NCBI GenBank assembly: GCA_033807695.1
Contig: CM066303.1
Location: 1,178,001 to 1,242,000 of the forward strand
Origin: Daedaleopsis sinensis
Taxonomy: Eukaryota; Basidiomycota; Agaricomycetes; Polyporales; Polyporaceae
Length of the DNA stretch: 64,000 nt
Direction: 5' to 3'
Part shown: positions 36,385 through 47,961 of the stretch, one piece after another
Numbering within the stretch: the first letter of the stretch is position 1
Layout: every line of letters begins with the position of its first letter
Notes under the pieces: generated by a model
The model's input: the letters and a program-made list of their open reading frames with translations, nothing else
Databases searched by the model: none
What the model was told of the DNA's origin: nothing
Position numbers and translations under genes: made by a program

Positions 36385-37414
36385 TGCCCCATCCACATCG
36401 TAAGTTTCCGGATCTCTACGTGCAGAACGTCTCGCCGACGTCCGTACGACTCGCGCGGCAGGCACGCCTGAATTCCTTATACGAGGGAAGATGCTCCTTC
36501 TAAACAACTCTTGTCTATGACGACAAGGTATGTCTCCTGTATCTGTACATTCTCAATTGGCTCCCTCTGACATTGATCTTCTTCACAGGTCTGGCGGACG
36601 CTCGAGTTGGACTGGACGCCTCAAATCGTCCAGTATGCCGCTCATGCCGACCTCTTGTTCCAGGCCTTTGGTGGGTTGGTGCACATTCTCTACGCGACAC
36701 AACGAACGCGATCCCGGCCGCATTCGATAGCCCTCGGCCGTCCGAGAGGGCGAATGTGTGACTCGTCGTAGGACATTCTCTCCCCTCGATCTGCGGCCGG
36801 AACACTCCCCTGCCGACCAGCAAATCTCGCCTCTCCCTCGCTCTCGACACCCGCTGGCTACCAATCTATGACTACAAGCATGCCCTGACCAGCATGCAAC
36901 ATTTCTGGGCCACGGAATGCGTGGAACACAGCGTTCGTGCGGGCGGGGCATCACAGCGCTACGGCCGAACTCGCAGCGTTCGGCCCATGACCCACGCAGC
37001 ACGTCTCGCTGTCGCGGTACGCGAGAGCGGGGTCGGCCACCATACAGAGACCGCGTGCACCCCGCGGTCGAAGAGACGGCGAAGAGATGCGCACGCGAAG
37101 CTCCAAACATTGCGGGATTCTGAGTCCCGTGGCCGTTGTTCGATGGACAGAGCGCTGGAAGACATCGGCGAAACTTCTCAGTAGCTTTGAAGGTCTTCCG
37201 GAAATCGACAATTCTGGACCTGCGCAGGATTTGGCGGGCACTCGAACGCTCGGCTTTCTACTGGCCGGTAAGTACTCTGCGCTCCATCTCTCTATCAATT
37301 GGTCAGACCTCCGAGTTCATTCGACTGGCAGTCGTGGAGCCTCCACAGTACCTCGCCGGCGTTGGAGAGCGTAGCGGCGTTGACGTGCAATCGCACGAAG
37401 CATATCCGAGATGA
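36385..37414 (+). pseudogene. Relic of an unrecognised gene with in-frame stop
   Basis: A conserved-looking frame starts near ATG 36385 (MPHPHRKFPDLYVQNVSPTS). It reads into a TAA at about 36500, then continues in the same frame through a GT..AG intron into VWRTLELDWTPQIVQYAAHA and QAFGGLVHILYATQ. Further pieces lie downstream: WLPIYDYKHALTSMQHFWAT near 36.85 kb, and ILDLRRIWRALERSAFYWP spliced to TSEFIRLAVVEPPQYLAGV near 37.25-37.4 kb. Frames change between pieces without good splice sites. I do not recognise the family. Confidence 0.4.
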
Positions 37415-37949
37415 ACTGAGGTGTGCAGGCAGCCGGGCTCATGGTGCTGCACTTATCTGACGATCCAGGCTAGCAATCGCTTGACGAATTTTCTCCTGTT
37501 CGTGTCAACTTCGTCCGCCCGAAGTGCTGAAAGTGGGCTGCTCGGCAAGCATGTGCGTTTTCGTTGGCCCGATCTCCTTGAACGATTGCGACTCACTTTT
37601 GTGACTACTTGTAGGCCGCTCCGCATTGCACACTGCCGGCTACTGCGGCCTGGAGGAGGTCTGACCGCAAGTATACACAGATTGTGCAGTGTTGTACCTG
37701 CATTTCGCTGTACTTCAGGTTATTTGTTGTGCAGACTTGGTCATATAACACAAACCACAATGTGAGCGCGTTCGGTGAAGCGCGAAGGCGAGAAGCTCAT
37801 TCAGAAAGCTGCAAGCAATCACGCAGACCACCGCCCAGTACGCCGCGAGTTCTCTATGCCAGAGCGCTAGTACTGCAGCGTCGCCGCTTTCTGAATGCTT
37901 TCTTGATTCTTCTGCAAAATGCTATTGTGACGAGAGAGCGCGCCAGACT

Positions 37950-38249
37950 TGTACCTGCCGGGGGTGGGGCGATTCTGGTGCCTCTCCTTGCCTCCCGACT
38001 TGCTTTTGCGATTCAACACCACAATGCTAGCTATCAACATGACTACGACCGACGTCTCCTACTCCTGCCTCGCTCAGAAGAGCGAACTCGAGGTCAAGAT
38101 CACTATCGAGGTCGACATGGTTGGAGCGAGGCAATAACGTCACTTACAAAGTCAACGAGGAGGCGGAAGGGGATATTGAGGCCGAAGGTGAGGCTGAGGA
38201 CGAGGAGATGATGGAAGGTTATAAATGGATGGACGTCAACGAGCTCTGA
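37950..38249 (+). other. Acidic C-terminal coding fragment
   Basis: A plus-strand frame reads TWLERGNNVTYKVNEEAEGD, followed by a Glu-rich tail to a stop at 38249. It looks like the end of a real protein, but no upstream exons could be joined. From 38.25 to 39.5 kb I see only short frames. Confidence 0.25.
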
Positions 38250-39599
38250 GGTACACATCTGCTGATAGGCAAGGCATGCGAATGACCCTCCTTGCTGCTA
38301 ACGTTCATCCATCAAGGACCGTGATGGACGTTCTTGCAGTTTTTCTTGGGTCGAAACACGGGAGTAGGGCAACGTGTGTGACATGTCCGGTACGCCCACT
38401 CGTGTACTGATATGTTGATCTACTCGCTAACCTTGTGAATCACCCTTCAGTGTCGATGATTGTCGGTTTGGAATGTTTCAAGTTGAGCGAGCAAGGCTCG
38501 GTATGCGAGGAAGCTGGGCGTAGCCGAGCAGCATCGGGGTGGATCACGACCGTATGATGAAAAGGTACCTGAATCACTGTCAACCTTGGCGTACGCAACT
38601 CACCGGGTGCCATCCACACCTTAGGCGTGATGAGTTTTCATCCCTGCGGAGAAGGAACATTTGCGCTCTGGATCGTGTACTTCCACCACATGGGAAATGC
38701 GTCTACTGGTGGTCTATACAATGAGTCCGGTAAGTTAGCATATATAGATTTGACGCGTGGGCGAAGAAAGCTGACACGCTGTTTTTCTCTGGCAGCTGTC
38801 ATCGCTCCCCGCGACACAACGCGTGTCGTTCACGTCTCGCACTCGAATACAGGCCGAGACACGGCGCAGATATGACACAAGCAAGCTGTATAGGGGTCGG
38901 TTTACGCGTCAATTGCTATGTGCCAGCGAGCACACCGTTAACGGCGCGCTAGTCTCCGTAGCCAACCAAGATAGAAAGATGACAGTCGATCTTTCTTTAT
39001 CATACGGCGCGCGCTCTGGCCTTTATATGTCGGCGACTGATATAAACAACATAATTCTGTATCTGAATCGGTATTCGGTTCGGTATTCTTCGAGCAACTG
39101 GAACGGACGCTACAATATTAATGTGCACGCTCCTCCTTAGCTTGATGGCCTGAATTGAAGATGCCGGGACTCCTGTGATCGCAAGTGCTGTAGTGCCTCT
39201 GGAGCGGAGGAAGTGCCCGCTGATGCAGGAGGAGGGCAGGAAGAAGATGCGCAGGTGTCACAGAAACCAGGAGCGCACTGGGATGGTGCCGTCTCGGGAA
39301 ATCCAGAGCGGTACAGTGAGCCACGCGCGGTCGGGTGTCGAGCGCCGCTGGCCGCCTGCCGCCTGCAAAGAACAGTCGTGAGGAGAGCCCGTCGCGAACT
39401 GTGCGCGACGGAGACGGGATCGATTTGCGCACTTGCGCGGCTCCCAGATACCGGGGTACAGCGGTCTCTAGATCTGCTCTTGTAGCAACGCGCCGGGCTG
39501 GTTCACTTATAAGCATCCTGACAAAGGGGGCCCAACAGATCATCAGCTCAGAGAAGGAGAAGGAGAACGAAATGAAGAGAGCGGGCTCAAGTTTTACTT

Positions 39600-40800
39600 C
39601 CCTAGTGCGCAACCACTACAACGCCAGTAGCCTCACCTCCGCCCCGACCGCCCGTACCCGTTCCCCAGCGCCGCCTGCGGCACAGCGGAGATCGTGGCAG
39701 ACCCGGATCGGCTTCTAATTGCACCTGAAGAGCGGCCCTTCGACGCAGATGGGGACTGGTCCTCCAACTCGTACTGGCCCCGCTGTCCGCATATGCATGC
39801 CCGTGCCCATGCGCGCGCATCACGGGCGGGTCGAGCCCGCCGCCGCGCGTCGGGGAGCACGGAGCCGTGTCGTAACGATGACGGGCGCATCGGCGTCCGA
39901 GCCTCGCTTCAAAGCGCGCGATTTGGGCAGCGAGGGAGAGAGCGGCTCTAGCTCGTACGTAGCCGCGTCCGGGTGAATCCGCGAGCCGTCCGCATCGGGG
40001 CCGGAGGCGACGGGTACAGGTCCGAGTCTGGGAGTGCCCTGGCCTGCCTGCACGGGCCATCATGCATGAGCCACTGCATCTCGGGCGAGCACAGAGGGGG
40101 AAAAGTGAAGTGACGCACCTGGCCTTGCGCCGCGCGCACACGACGCGGTGCTTGACCTCGTCCATCTTCTTGTTGATGAACCACATCCTGACGGCCGTGA
40201 CCGCGAGCAAGATCAGGATGACGACGACCTTGAGCCCGGTGGTCTGCGCCTGGGCGGCGTCTGCAGCAGCAGTCTGATCCTCAGTAGGAGTCAGTACCGT
40301 ACCGGAAGCCATGTATCTGTGCAAGGGAAGAAAGAGACGGTGCGACGCACCTCAGCTGGCCTCCTTCGCGACCCGATGTACACGATCGCGAGCTGCTTCC
40401 GGAGCGAGAGGATTGCGAACGCGCAGAACATCCACACGCTCATCCCGCACTTCGAGAGTACCGCCGTCAGCACTGCACACCCAGCGTCCGGGGTACCTTG
40501 TCAGCTACCGCCGACACACACATACGGAGACGGGGGCGGGGGCGGGAACGCACGGTGACTGGGGACGCACGGTGACTAGGGACGGTCGTGAAGCGCATGA
40601 CGGCAGGCATCTTGAGCCCGCCCTCGGTGTCACTGGTCGTGGCAGGCGTGGGTGCGTCGGCGGGGACCCAGGTGCGGCAGGTCGGGGAACTTGCAGTACG
40701 TCCGGTAGGCCATGTGCTGCGCGGTGATGAGCCGCTTGCGGCGGGACGAACTTGCGCACCTCATCTGGGGACTTGGTCGGGCGCAGCTTATAGCGTGACC
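39600..40800 (-). pseudogene. Fragment of a TVP38/SNARE-associated-type membrane protein
   Basis: The minus-strand pieces, in order, are VRKFVPRKRLITAQHMAYRT, GGLKMPAVMRFTT, VLSKCGMSVWMFCAFAILSL with RKQLAIVYIGS, then ILILLAVTAVRMWFINKKMD with EVKHRVVCARRKAR. A Ser-rich tail follows, containing QYELEDQSPSASKG. This matches, from memory, the C-terminal half of fungal TVP38-like Golgi membrane proteins (a G-M-.-.-W-.-F segment, LSLPKQ and a last TM followed by a basic stretch). The N-terminal half is missing and the pieces lie in different frames, so it is most likely a truncated relic. Identification is moderate only. Confidence 0.4.
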
Positions 40801-41095
40801 TACTAACTTTCCCTGAGGAGTTGGCGATGGCGGGTGTGTGTAGCGGAAGCATGAGCCAAAGTGGACATCGCGGAGGAGGAAGAGGGTCCGATATTGACGC
40901 TGGGAACGCGATTCAAATTGAGCGCTGTCAAAACGCACCCGCGGGCCGCGGCGCGTTCGCACTCCTTCCAACGGGCACAAGTGCGATACAAGGGCGAGAG
41001 CATAAACCATCGTGTGTTGCAGTAACACGATTACACTAATACATGTACATTTGCCCTTGAAACCCGCCAGAGAAAACACTACTAGTAGCACACGC

Positions 41096-42500
41096 TCACC
41101 AGTCGAACGCAGAGCTCTCCGAACCGTCCTTGGCCTTCTCCGCCTCGACCTTACTCTCCACCGTGTCCTTCCAGCCCTTCACCGCCTGTACCGTCTCCTT
41201 CACCGTCTCCCCCGCCTGCTGCGTGACGCCCTTCGCATTCGCGACAAGCGCGTCCACGTCCATGTCCGTATTCTTCTCGCGTGCTCCTTCACGCTCTCTG
41301 GGAACGTCCCCTTCGCCCATGCTTCTCGCCCGACAGGACCTGCGGCTCCGCGCCCATCGCGAAGGTCGCGTCCGACGCCTTGTCGTCCATGATGATCCCC
41401 GTGCCCGTTGCCTTCCAGCCCGAGAACAACGTGCCCGAGCTCCGACCAGAAGCCCGCGACGACTCTCACGCCGCGCGGGAGCCCCGTGTCCGCGAACACG
41501 TCCGCGCGCCGGCCGACGTCCCACGAAAACGCATCCGCGTACTACAGCGCGCCCCGGATCTGCTGCTCGAGCACCGTCTGCAGCGCCTCCCGGAAGCGGG
41601 AGAGCATGACGGTCTTGAAGACGGACACGAGGGATCTGGTGGTTGGGACTTGCGCACGGAGAAATCGAGCTCGTCCGAGACCTTCGCAGCACGTCGAGGA
41701 AGCCCTCGTGGTGAGAGTGTTCCTGGAGAGGCGAGTTCGGGAGGGAGCGCACTACGATGTCGACGTCGGCGCCTTGGGGTGGGAGCGTAGACTTGAGCAG
41801 GCCTTTGTATCCGGCGGGCCCGACGGTCGCCGTCTTGTCATAAGTACTAGAACGAGACCTCCTTGATCTGAATATGGAGGCCCTGCATATACACCCGGGT
41901 GAGCGTGCCGACGTAGGTGTCAGTCTTGCCAACGACTGGCGCCTTAATGTCGATGTCGGTGATGTTGCAGGTGTAGACGTGCCCCAGGAGGAGGGAGAAC
42001 TTCGCGACATCACGGTCGAGGTTCTCGAGCACGAACTCGATGTCGTTGTCTTTGTACTCGGTTCTACGCGTAAATGTCAGCAAACGTACATCCACGCGCG
42101 GCCCTTGTCCGAGACTCACTCCTTTCGAAGCCTCTTGGTCTTCAAGTTGCGCTTCGCCTTGTCGCTGCGTGCGTACCCGCGCTCGTCGAGGGTTCTTGCG
42201 GAGGTGGGCGATGAGCTGGTCGCACCACGAGCGGATGGCGGGGTCTCGTTGGATGTCGACGCCGCAGACGCGGAGGGCGGAGAAGAAGCCGTCGAGAGAC
42301 TTGTCGCCCGCGAGACGTTCGAGGAATCGGCGAAGACCGCGGAGGGCTGTGATGAGATGCTTCTCGGGCAGGTGTCCTGGTTGATGTTGCCTGCAGAGTC
42401 GAGCGAGCGGTGGGACCCTTTTTTGGCGAGATCGAATATGGTGGCAATGGAGTTGTGGTACGATTCATCGTCTTGGGCGCGATCACAAATCTGTGCAGGG
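41096..42500 (-). pseudogene. HAM1-like protein pseudogene, 5'-truncated
   Basis: The minus-strand translation matches, from memory, basidiomycete HAM1-like proteins, a large family with lipid-binding-like beta-rich repeats. Pieces in order are HLITALRGLRRFLERLAGDK, EYKDNDIEFVLENLDRDVAK with YTCNITDIDIKAP, DKTATVGPAGYKGLLKSTLP, VSDELDFSVRKSQP, VLEQQIRGAL, VGRRADVFADTGLPRG with VVAGFWSELGHV, and the acidic C-terminus ending GSESSAFDW. An in-frame TAG interrupts the chain at about 41553. At least two frame changes fall near 41.42 and 41.68 kb, and one near the C-terminus at about 41.3 kb. About the first third of the protein is absent, ending where LINE-like sequence begins. Confidence 0.55.
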
Positions 42501-42559
42501 AGAGATCCTTAGTCGGTTGAGGGATCAAGAAATGGCGAGTATACACCATGGCCATGGGC

Positions 42560-42760
42560 TTGACATCTAATGGCTCTAAAGCCAGCAAAGGTGTAGATCC
42601 CACCACCACCCCGCAATTTGTAGACTGCATACTGAGGAAGGACGACTGCTTACCATCGTTCGCACACTACGTCTTCGATATGTTTCAACTGGTACTCACA
42701 GTTCCGCCCTTGTTGTTGCCTTGGCGAGTGCCTACAGGACGGAGTGGCTGTGGTTAACTG
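42560..42760 (+). mobile_element. LINE-like retrotransposon C-terminal fragment 1
   Basis: Frame with FVDCILRKDDCLPSFAHYVF and LVLTVPPLLL. It matches the very C-terminus of the longer fragment at 42.86-43.29 kb (FFDALLQKDTCLPAIAHYVY and LVDTVSPLML). Confidence 0.5.
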
Positions 42761-42859
42761 GGTAGTTCCTCGTGACGTGATGCATGAGAGCAATTCGGAG
42801 AGCAACAGACCAGTGGTAGAAATGAGACACAAGGAGTTTTGTCGGGGCACTACCCTCTA

Positions 42860-43289
42860 AGTGGGGCTCGTGGCAAGGGATGGGATTGTCGAGGAACCCA
42901 GCGCTTGCGCGCTCTTCATCCTGGCCGAAACCAGCCGAAACCACATCAGCCGCTCACTGCATCACTCCGCGCGCGAGACGGATTGCCGCTTCTGTCAGAA
43001 GCGCTGGGCAGTCGAGACCGAGCTCCACGTCCTGCTGGAGTGTGACCATGCCCACATCATCCTCCTCCGTGACAGCCTCTACTCGAAAGTTGCTCTCACC
43101 TTCCGGGGGGACCTGGGCAGGATGCGGGAGCAGCTGTCCCTGCCAGCGTTCTTCGATGCACTGCTGCAAAAGGACACATGCTTGCCAGCGATAGCGCACT
43201 ACGTATATGATATCTTTGAACTTGTTGACACGGTCTCCCCTCTCATGTTGATTGACGATACGGCCTTCCTGGCCCTACTAGCTGAATAG
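42860..43289 (+). mobile_element. LINE-like retrotransposon C-terminal fragment 2 (zinc-knuckle end)
   Basis: A 142-codon frame contains the CRFCQ...ETELHVLLEC pattern, the Cys-Cys-His-Cys knuckle found after the reverse transcriptase of many non-LTR retrotransposons. It ends in the domain shared with the fragment just upstream. No reverse transcriptase or endonuclease is present, so this is a 5'-truncated, dead insertion. Confidence 0.55.
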
Positions 43290-43591
43290 ACATACGTCAC
43301 TGTCCGAGGTGTCTCCTCGCAGGGGCTGGCGAAGGTGGCTCGCAATCTGACAGCAGGTGCCTGCGTGGTGGTGTGCCCGGTCATGGATCTTGGCAGTAGC
43401 GGCCCTCATTGCGACTCGTTTCGTGATGTGCGGTCGTGTCGGGTGGTTCTACACGTTGATGCACTGAGCACAAGGGAATCGTGCCCGGTGCCCACACTTC
43501 CAAAGCAGGACTCGCGGCAAGCGCCAGAGTCAGAATGTGCTAGTACTACGGACCGACAGTGCATATAGTTCTGACTCACAAGGCTCGCCAA

Positions 43592-43626
43592 TCCTCCTCC
43601 TCCTCCTCCTCCTCCTCCTCCTCCTC
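43592..43626 (+). repeat. (TCC)n microsatellite
   Basis: About 11 TCC units in a row. Confidence 0.9.
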
Positions 43627-45861
43627 TGCATGATACAAGTCCCGGGCCTGCCCTTCGCCACTTGGAGGTTGTCAATCTCGCACGGTGCGCGGTGCAGCGA
43701 CATGTCCCTGCCCGCGACGTGCATTAGACATGCCATCAGTTCGCGGTCATGGTGGTTAAGCTTGCGCCCTCTAATGTTTTAAACTTACCTAAGCTGTTGG
43801 ACAAAGCTAATGCTGTGAATGCTGTTGCACTTCACTACAACTAATGATGTTGTGTGCTAAGCTAATCTGATCTGAGATAAGACCAAAGTAGTGTATCACA
43901 ACCAACTTTTAAAATACCTTTGGCACTTCACATCATGGTGACCGATTTAGCTGTTTTTCACCAATCACACCAGGTACTTTGGTCTGATTGGTACAATATT
44001 AGCTTAGGAAGATGGCATTGCTAGTATTAGCTGATGTTGTGTTGCTAAACCCACCCGGCGAGGGCATCCGAGAGCCAGTTGGACTGTGTATTCACTGCGT
44101 GCTTATGGCGTAGAGCATATATTACAGCTGTTTGTATAGCGCAGCCCGGTCTACTTGGGCCTGGAATTTGGCATCATATTAGCAGTACTATGTGTACGAG
44201 CTTACAGTAATATACTGAGGAATTTTGAATAGAGAGACAGAACTTGAAGGGCCAGACAACGTAGGGCGGGTAGTCTACACACGGGCCGCCCAAATAGGGC
44301 GGCCGTCTGCAGACCTATGTGTGGAGTATACACTAATACCAATAATGTTGCTTTGCTATACTAATGCTGACAATGCTGTTATGCTTCACTAATATAAATC
44401 ATGTTGTGTTGCTAAGCAAATGCTGGCAATGCTGCTAATGCTCTTCACTAATACCAATAATGTTGCTTTGCTATACTAATGCTGACAATGCTGTGAATGC
44501 TGATGCACTTCACTAATATCAATAATGTTGTGTTGCTCAGTTAATGCTGACAATGCTGTTGTGCTTCACATTAATCCTGTCCGAGTAAGTACTGTTAAGC
44601 TCACCTAATACTTGCCGCCCGGTGAGCGCATCCGAGAGCCGGTTGGACGGTGTATTCACTGCGCGCTTATGGCGTAGAGCATATATTACAGCTGTTTGTA
44701 TAGCGCAGCCCGGTCTACTTGGGCCTGGAATTTGGCATCATATTAGCAGTACTATGTGTACGAGCTTACAGTAATATACTGAGGAATTTTGAATAGAGAG
44801 ACAGAACTTGAAGGGCCAGACAACATAGGGCGGATAGTCTACACACGGGCCGCCCAAATAGGGCGGCCGTCTGCAGACCTATGTGTGGAGTATACACTAA
44901 TACCAATAATGTTGCTTTGCTATACTAATGCTGACAATGCTGTGAATGCTGATGCACTTCACTAATATCAATAATGTTGTGTTGCTCAGCTAATGCTGAC
45001 AATGCTGTTGTACTTCACATTAATCCTGTCCGAGTCAGTACTGTTAAGCTCACCTAATACTTGCCGCCCGGCGAGCGCATCCGAGAGCCGGTTGGACGGT
45101 GTATTCACTGCGCGCTGGCGGCTGTCTGCAGACCTATGTGTGGAGTATACACTAATACCAATAATGTTGCTTTGCTATACTAATGCTGACAATGCTGTTA
45201 TGCTTCACTAATATAAATCATGTTGTGTTGCTAAGCAAATGCTGGCAATGCTGCTAATGCTCTTCACTAATACCAATAATGATAATGTTGTGTTGCTAAG
45301 CTAATGCTGACAATGCTGTTGTGCCTGTTGCACTTTATACTAATGCTGACAATGCTGTGAATGCTGATGCATGTAACGGCTCGGTCGGTGCTTGAGGTCG
45401 AGTCGGAGGGCGAGCACGTTACGATGCGAGAGCGAGGCGGGCAAGTGAGCAAGAACGATAGAGAGCGAGGCGGGCAAGCGAGCAAGAACAATAGAGAGAG
45501 GACGAGGTCCTAGACGACGAAACAGCGTTGGCAAGACGGGGCTACAGGAAGGGCAGCGGTCGAGTATAAGACTCGACCGCGGTACTGTGGCGCACGGGCG
45601 CTGATGCGAACCGGGAAGGCGGGGATACAAATAAGGTAAGTACATCACGATGCGGGAGGGAGAACTAACTACAGCGCTGGAGCGCACAGGAATTGTATCA
45701 TACAAGAGACCATGGGCCGAGACAATGTCCATGAGGCTCGTGTAATGGCTCGTGCCATTACAATGCACTTAACTAATATCAATAATGTTGTGTTGCTCAG
45801 CTAATGCTGACAATGCTGTTGTGCTTCATGTTGCAGCCCTGTATGCTTTGCTAACAATGTA

Positions 45862-46189
45862 TACCAATAATGTTGCTTTTGTACTCTGTTAATACTATAT
45901 GATTTCAATCAGCTTGCTAAGCTAATGCATATAATGCTTTTGTACTACGCGAATATCATTAATGCTATTGAAGTAAGCTGATACTAGTAACCCTAGTATG
46001 CTCTGCCGACAATGTGATGCTATTGTGCTCAGCTAATACTAGCAATGCCATCTTCCTAAGCTAATATTGTACCAATCAGACCCAAGCACCTATGATATTC
46101 GCCTAGTACGAAAGCATTATATGCATTAGCTTAGCAAGCTGATTGAAATCATATAGTATTAACAGAGTACAAAAGCAACATTATTGGTA
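45862..46189. repeat. Palindrome: 96 bp inverted arms, 136 bp spacer
   Basis: Arms 45862-45957 and 46094-46189 are reverse complements at 94 of 96 positions. Confidence 0.9.
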
Positions 46190-46630
46190 TTAGTGTATAC
46201 TCCACACATCTGTCTGCAGACGGCCACCCTATTTGGGCAGCCCGTGTGTAGACTACCCGCCCTACGTCGTCTGGCCCTTCAAGTTCCGTCTCTTTATTCA
46301 AAACTCCTCAGTATATTACTGTAAGCTCATACACATAGTACTGCTAATATGATGCCAAATTCCAGGCCCAAGTAGACCGGGCCGCACTATACGAACAGCT
46401 GTAATAGTATACACTCGTTCAAACATATCAAAATGGTACAGTAATAGGCTATTGCAACAGCATTAACAAAGTTTGCTAAGCGCAACTTGAACAGCAGCAC
46501 AACAATATTTGTCTCAGTGAAGCGTAATAGTGTTAACAGTATTAGATTAGTCAGTATCAGCATTGGCTCAGCAGACAACATTATCAGTAGTGAAGTGCAA
46601 CAGTATTTGCAACATTAGCTGTGTCCACAT

Positions 46631-46674
46631 GTCTTCGGGATGGTCAGATACAGTCTTCGGGATGGTCAGATACA
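46631..46674. repeat. Perfect 22 bp direct duplication
   Basis: A 22 bp unit beginning GTCTTCGGGATGGTCAG occurs twice head to tail with no change. Confidence 0.95.
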
Positions 46675-47213
46675 CATAGCAGTGTTACATAGAATTCTAG
46701 TGTTTACTTAGTGCAGCAATATTAACAGTATTAGGTGAGCTTAACAGTACTGACTCGGACAGGATTAGGTGAACATTGTTAGCAAAGCACAGGGCTGCAA
46801 TGTGAAGCACAACAGCATTGTCAGCATTAGCTGAGCAACACAACATTATTGATATTAGTGAAGTGCATCAGCATTCACAGCATTGTCAGCATTAGTATAG
46901 CAAAGCAACATTATTGGTATTAGTGAAGAGCATTAGCAGCATTGCCAGCATTTGCTTAGCAACACAACATGATTTATATTAGTGAAGCATAACAGCATTG
47001 TCAGCATTAGTATAGCAAAGCAACATTATTGGTATTAGTGAACTGCGCTCAACAGCACTCACAGGATTAGGTGAACATTGTTAGCGAAGCATTTAGCATC
47101 TAATATTAGCTTAGCAAGGTGGTAACAGCTGTGTTAATGCTATTTAGCTAGTGGTAGATTAGTACTAAGTAGTAGAAGAGGTGGTAGTAGTAGAGGTGGT
47201 AGTAGTCGTTGTG

Positions 47214-47250
<37 letters not shown>
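47214..47250. repeat. (GTA)n microsatellite
   Basis: An uninterrupted GTA run of about 12 units, inside a longer impure GTA/GTG-rich tract from 47.16 to 47.34 kb. Confidence 0.9.
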
Positions 47251-47253
<3 letters not shown>

Positions 47254-47339
47254 CAACAAATTAGGTTGCTAGTAGTAGTAAGTAGTGCGGTAGTTAGTAG
47301 TGTAAGTAGAAGTCAGGTGGTGAAGTAGTGGTGGTAGTG

Positions 47340-47960
47340 GTATTCTTGCCTGTTTATATTCTGGAAATATCCCAAACACATTTAGAATATGTCCAGTAGT
47401 ATGACCAGAATGAGCCACTCAAGAAATATCCTGATTATCTTCTTAGTGGCATTCAAAATAATCATCTCATTTAGCTTGACAATTTCCCGGTGCTCTATTC
47501 CAGCTACATGCAGACTTTATTTGAGATATCAACAGGCTGGGACTACATGATATAGTATGGAGTCTAGCATGTAAATAATCTGTTACAAATTTATATACTG
47601 CCGACATATTCCTCTAAATGTCACCTGTGGATATAAGTTGTAAATTCCGAGGAGCTTATTACTAATAGTAATCTGACTATAACTCGGGGCTCTATGATGG
47701 AGCATAGTTGAAGTAGTGATCACTATATAATGCTGGGATATATATGCTTCTCTATGCTGTTTCTATGGAGAACTTAGTTAAAATAAAACCAAGCTGTAAT
47801 GAGCAGTTCTAGGCTGGGTTTATTTGGACAATAACCAAGATATGATCAAGATGTATCTGCAGGAAATATGTATTTATGGCCCCGGTGTATGAGATCAGAC
47901 CTGTGGATAAGGTGTTACGACATCTGGGGGCAACTCGAGCTCATAAGTTGGAACCTGATC
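47340..47960. other. AT-rich stretch without a gene
   Basis: Only short frames. Composition resembles the repeat mosaic to the left rather than the GC-rich genes to the right. Confidence 0.5.
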
Positions 47961-47961
47961 A

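Larger units (their letters stand above)
43800..47150. repeat. AT-rich mosaic of direct, inverted and satellite repeats
   Basis: Core blocks beginning near 44052, 44615 and 45064 are direct copies (the third has lost most of the core). An inverted copy of the same core (44119-44340) lies at about 46190-46411. Between them run tandem units of roughly 55-65 bp built on CACTAATACCAATAATGTTG and ACTAATGCTGACAATGCTGT. These appear in inverted orientation at about 46780-47045. A near-perfect 96 bp inverted pair (45862-45957 and 46094-46189) forms a palindrome. There is no coding potential. It may be a satellite or a non-autonomous foldback element. Confidence 0.8.

Noticed and set aside
37950..39120. 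A gene at 38.0-39.1 kb.
   Set aside because: Only one short acidic coding tail is convincing. The remaining frames do not join through credible splice sites.
33800..47150. CRISPR-like arrays in the repeat regions.
   Set aside because: Repeats are contiguous or inverted without unique spacers of constant length, and the genome is eukaryotic.
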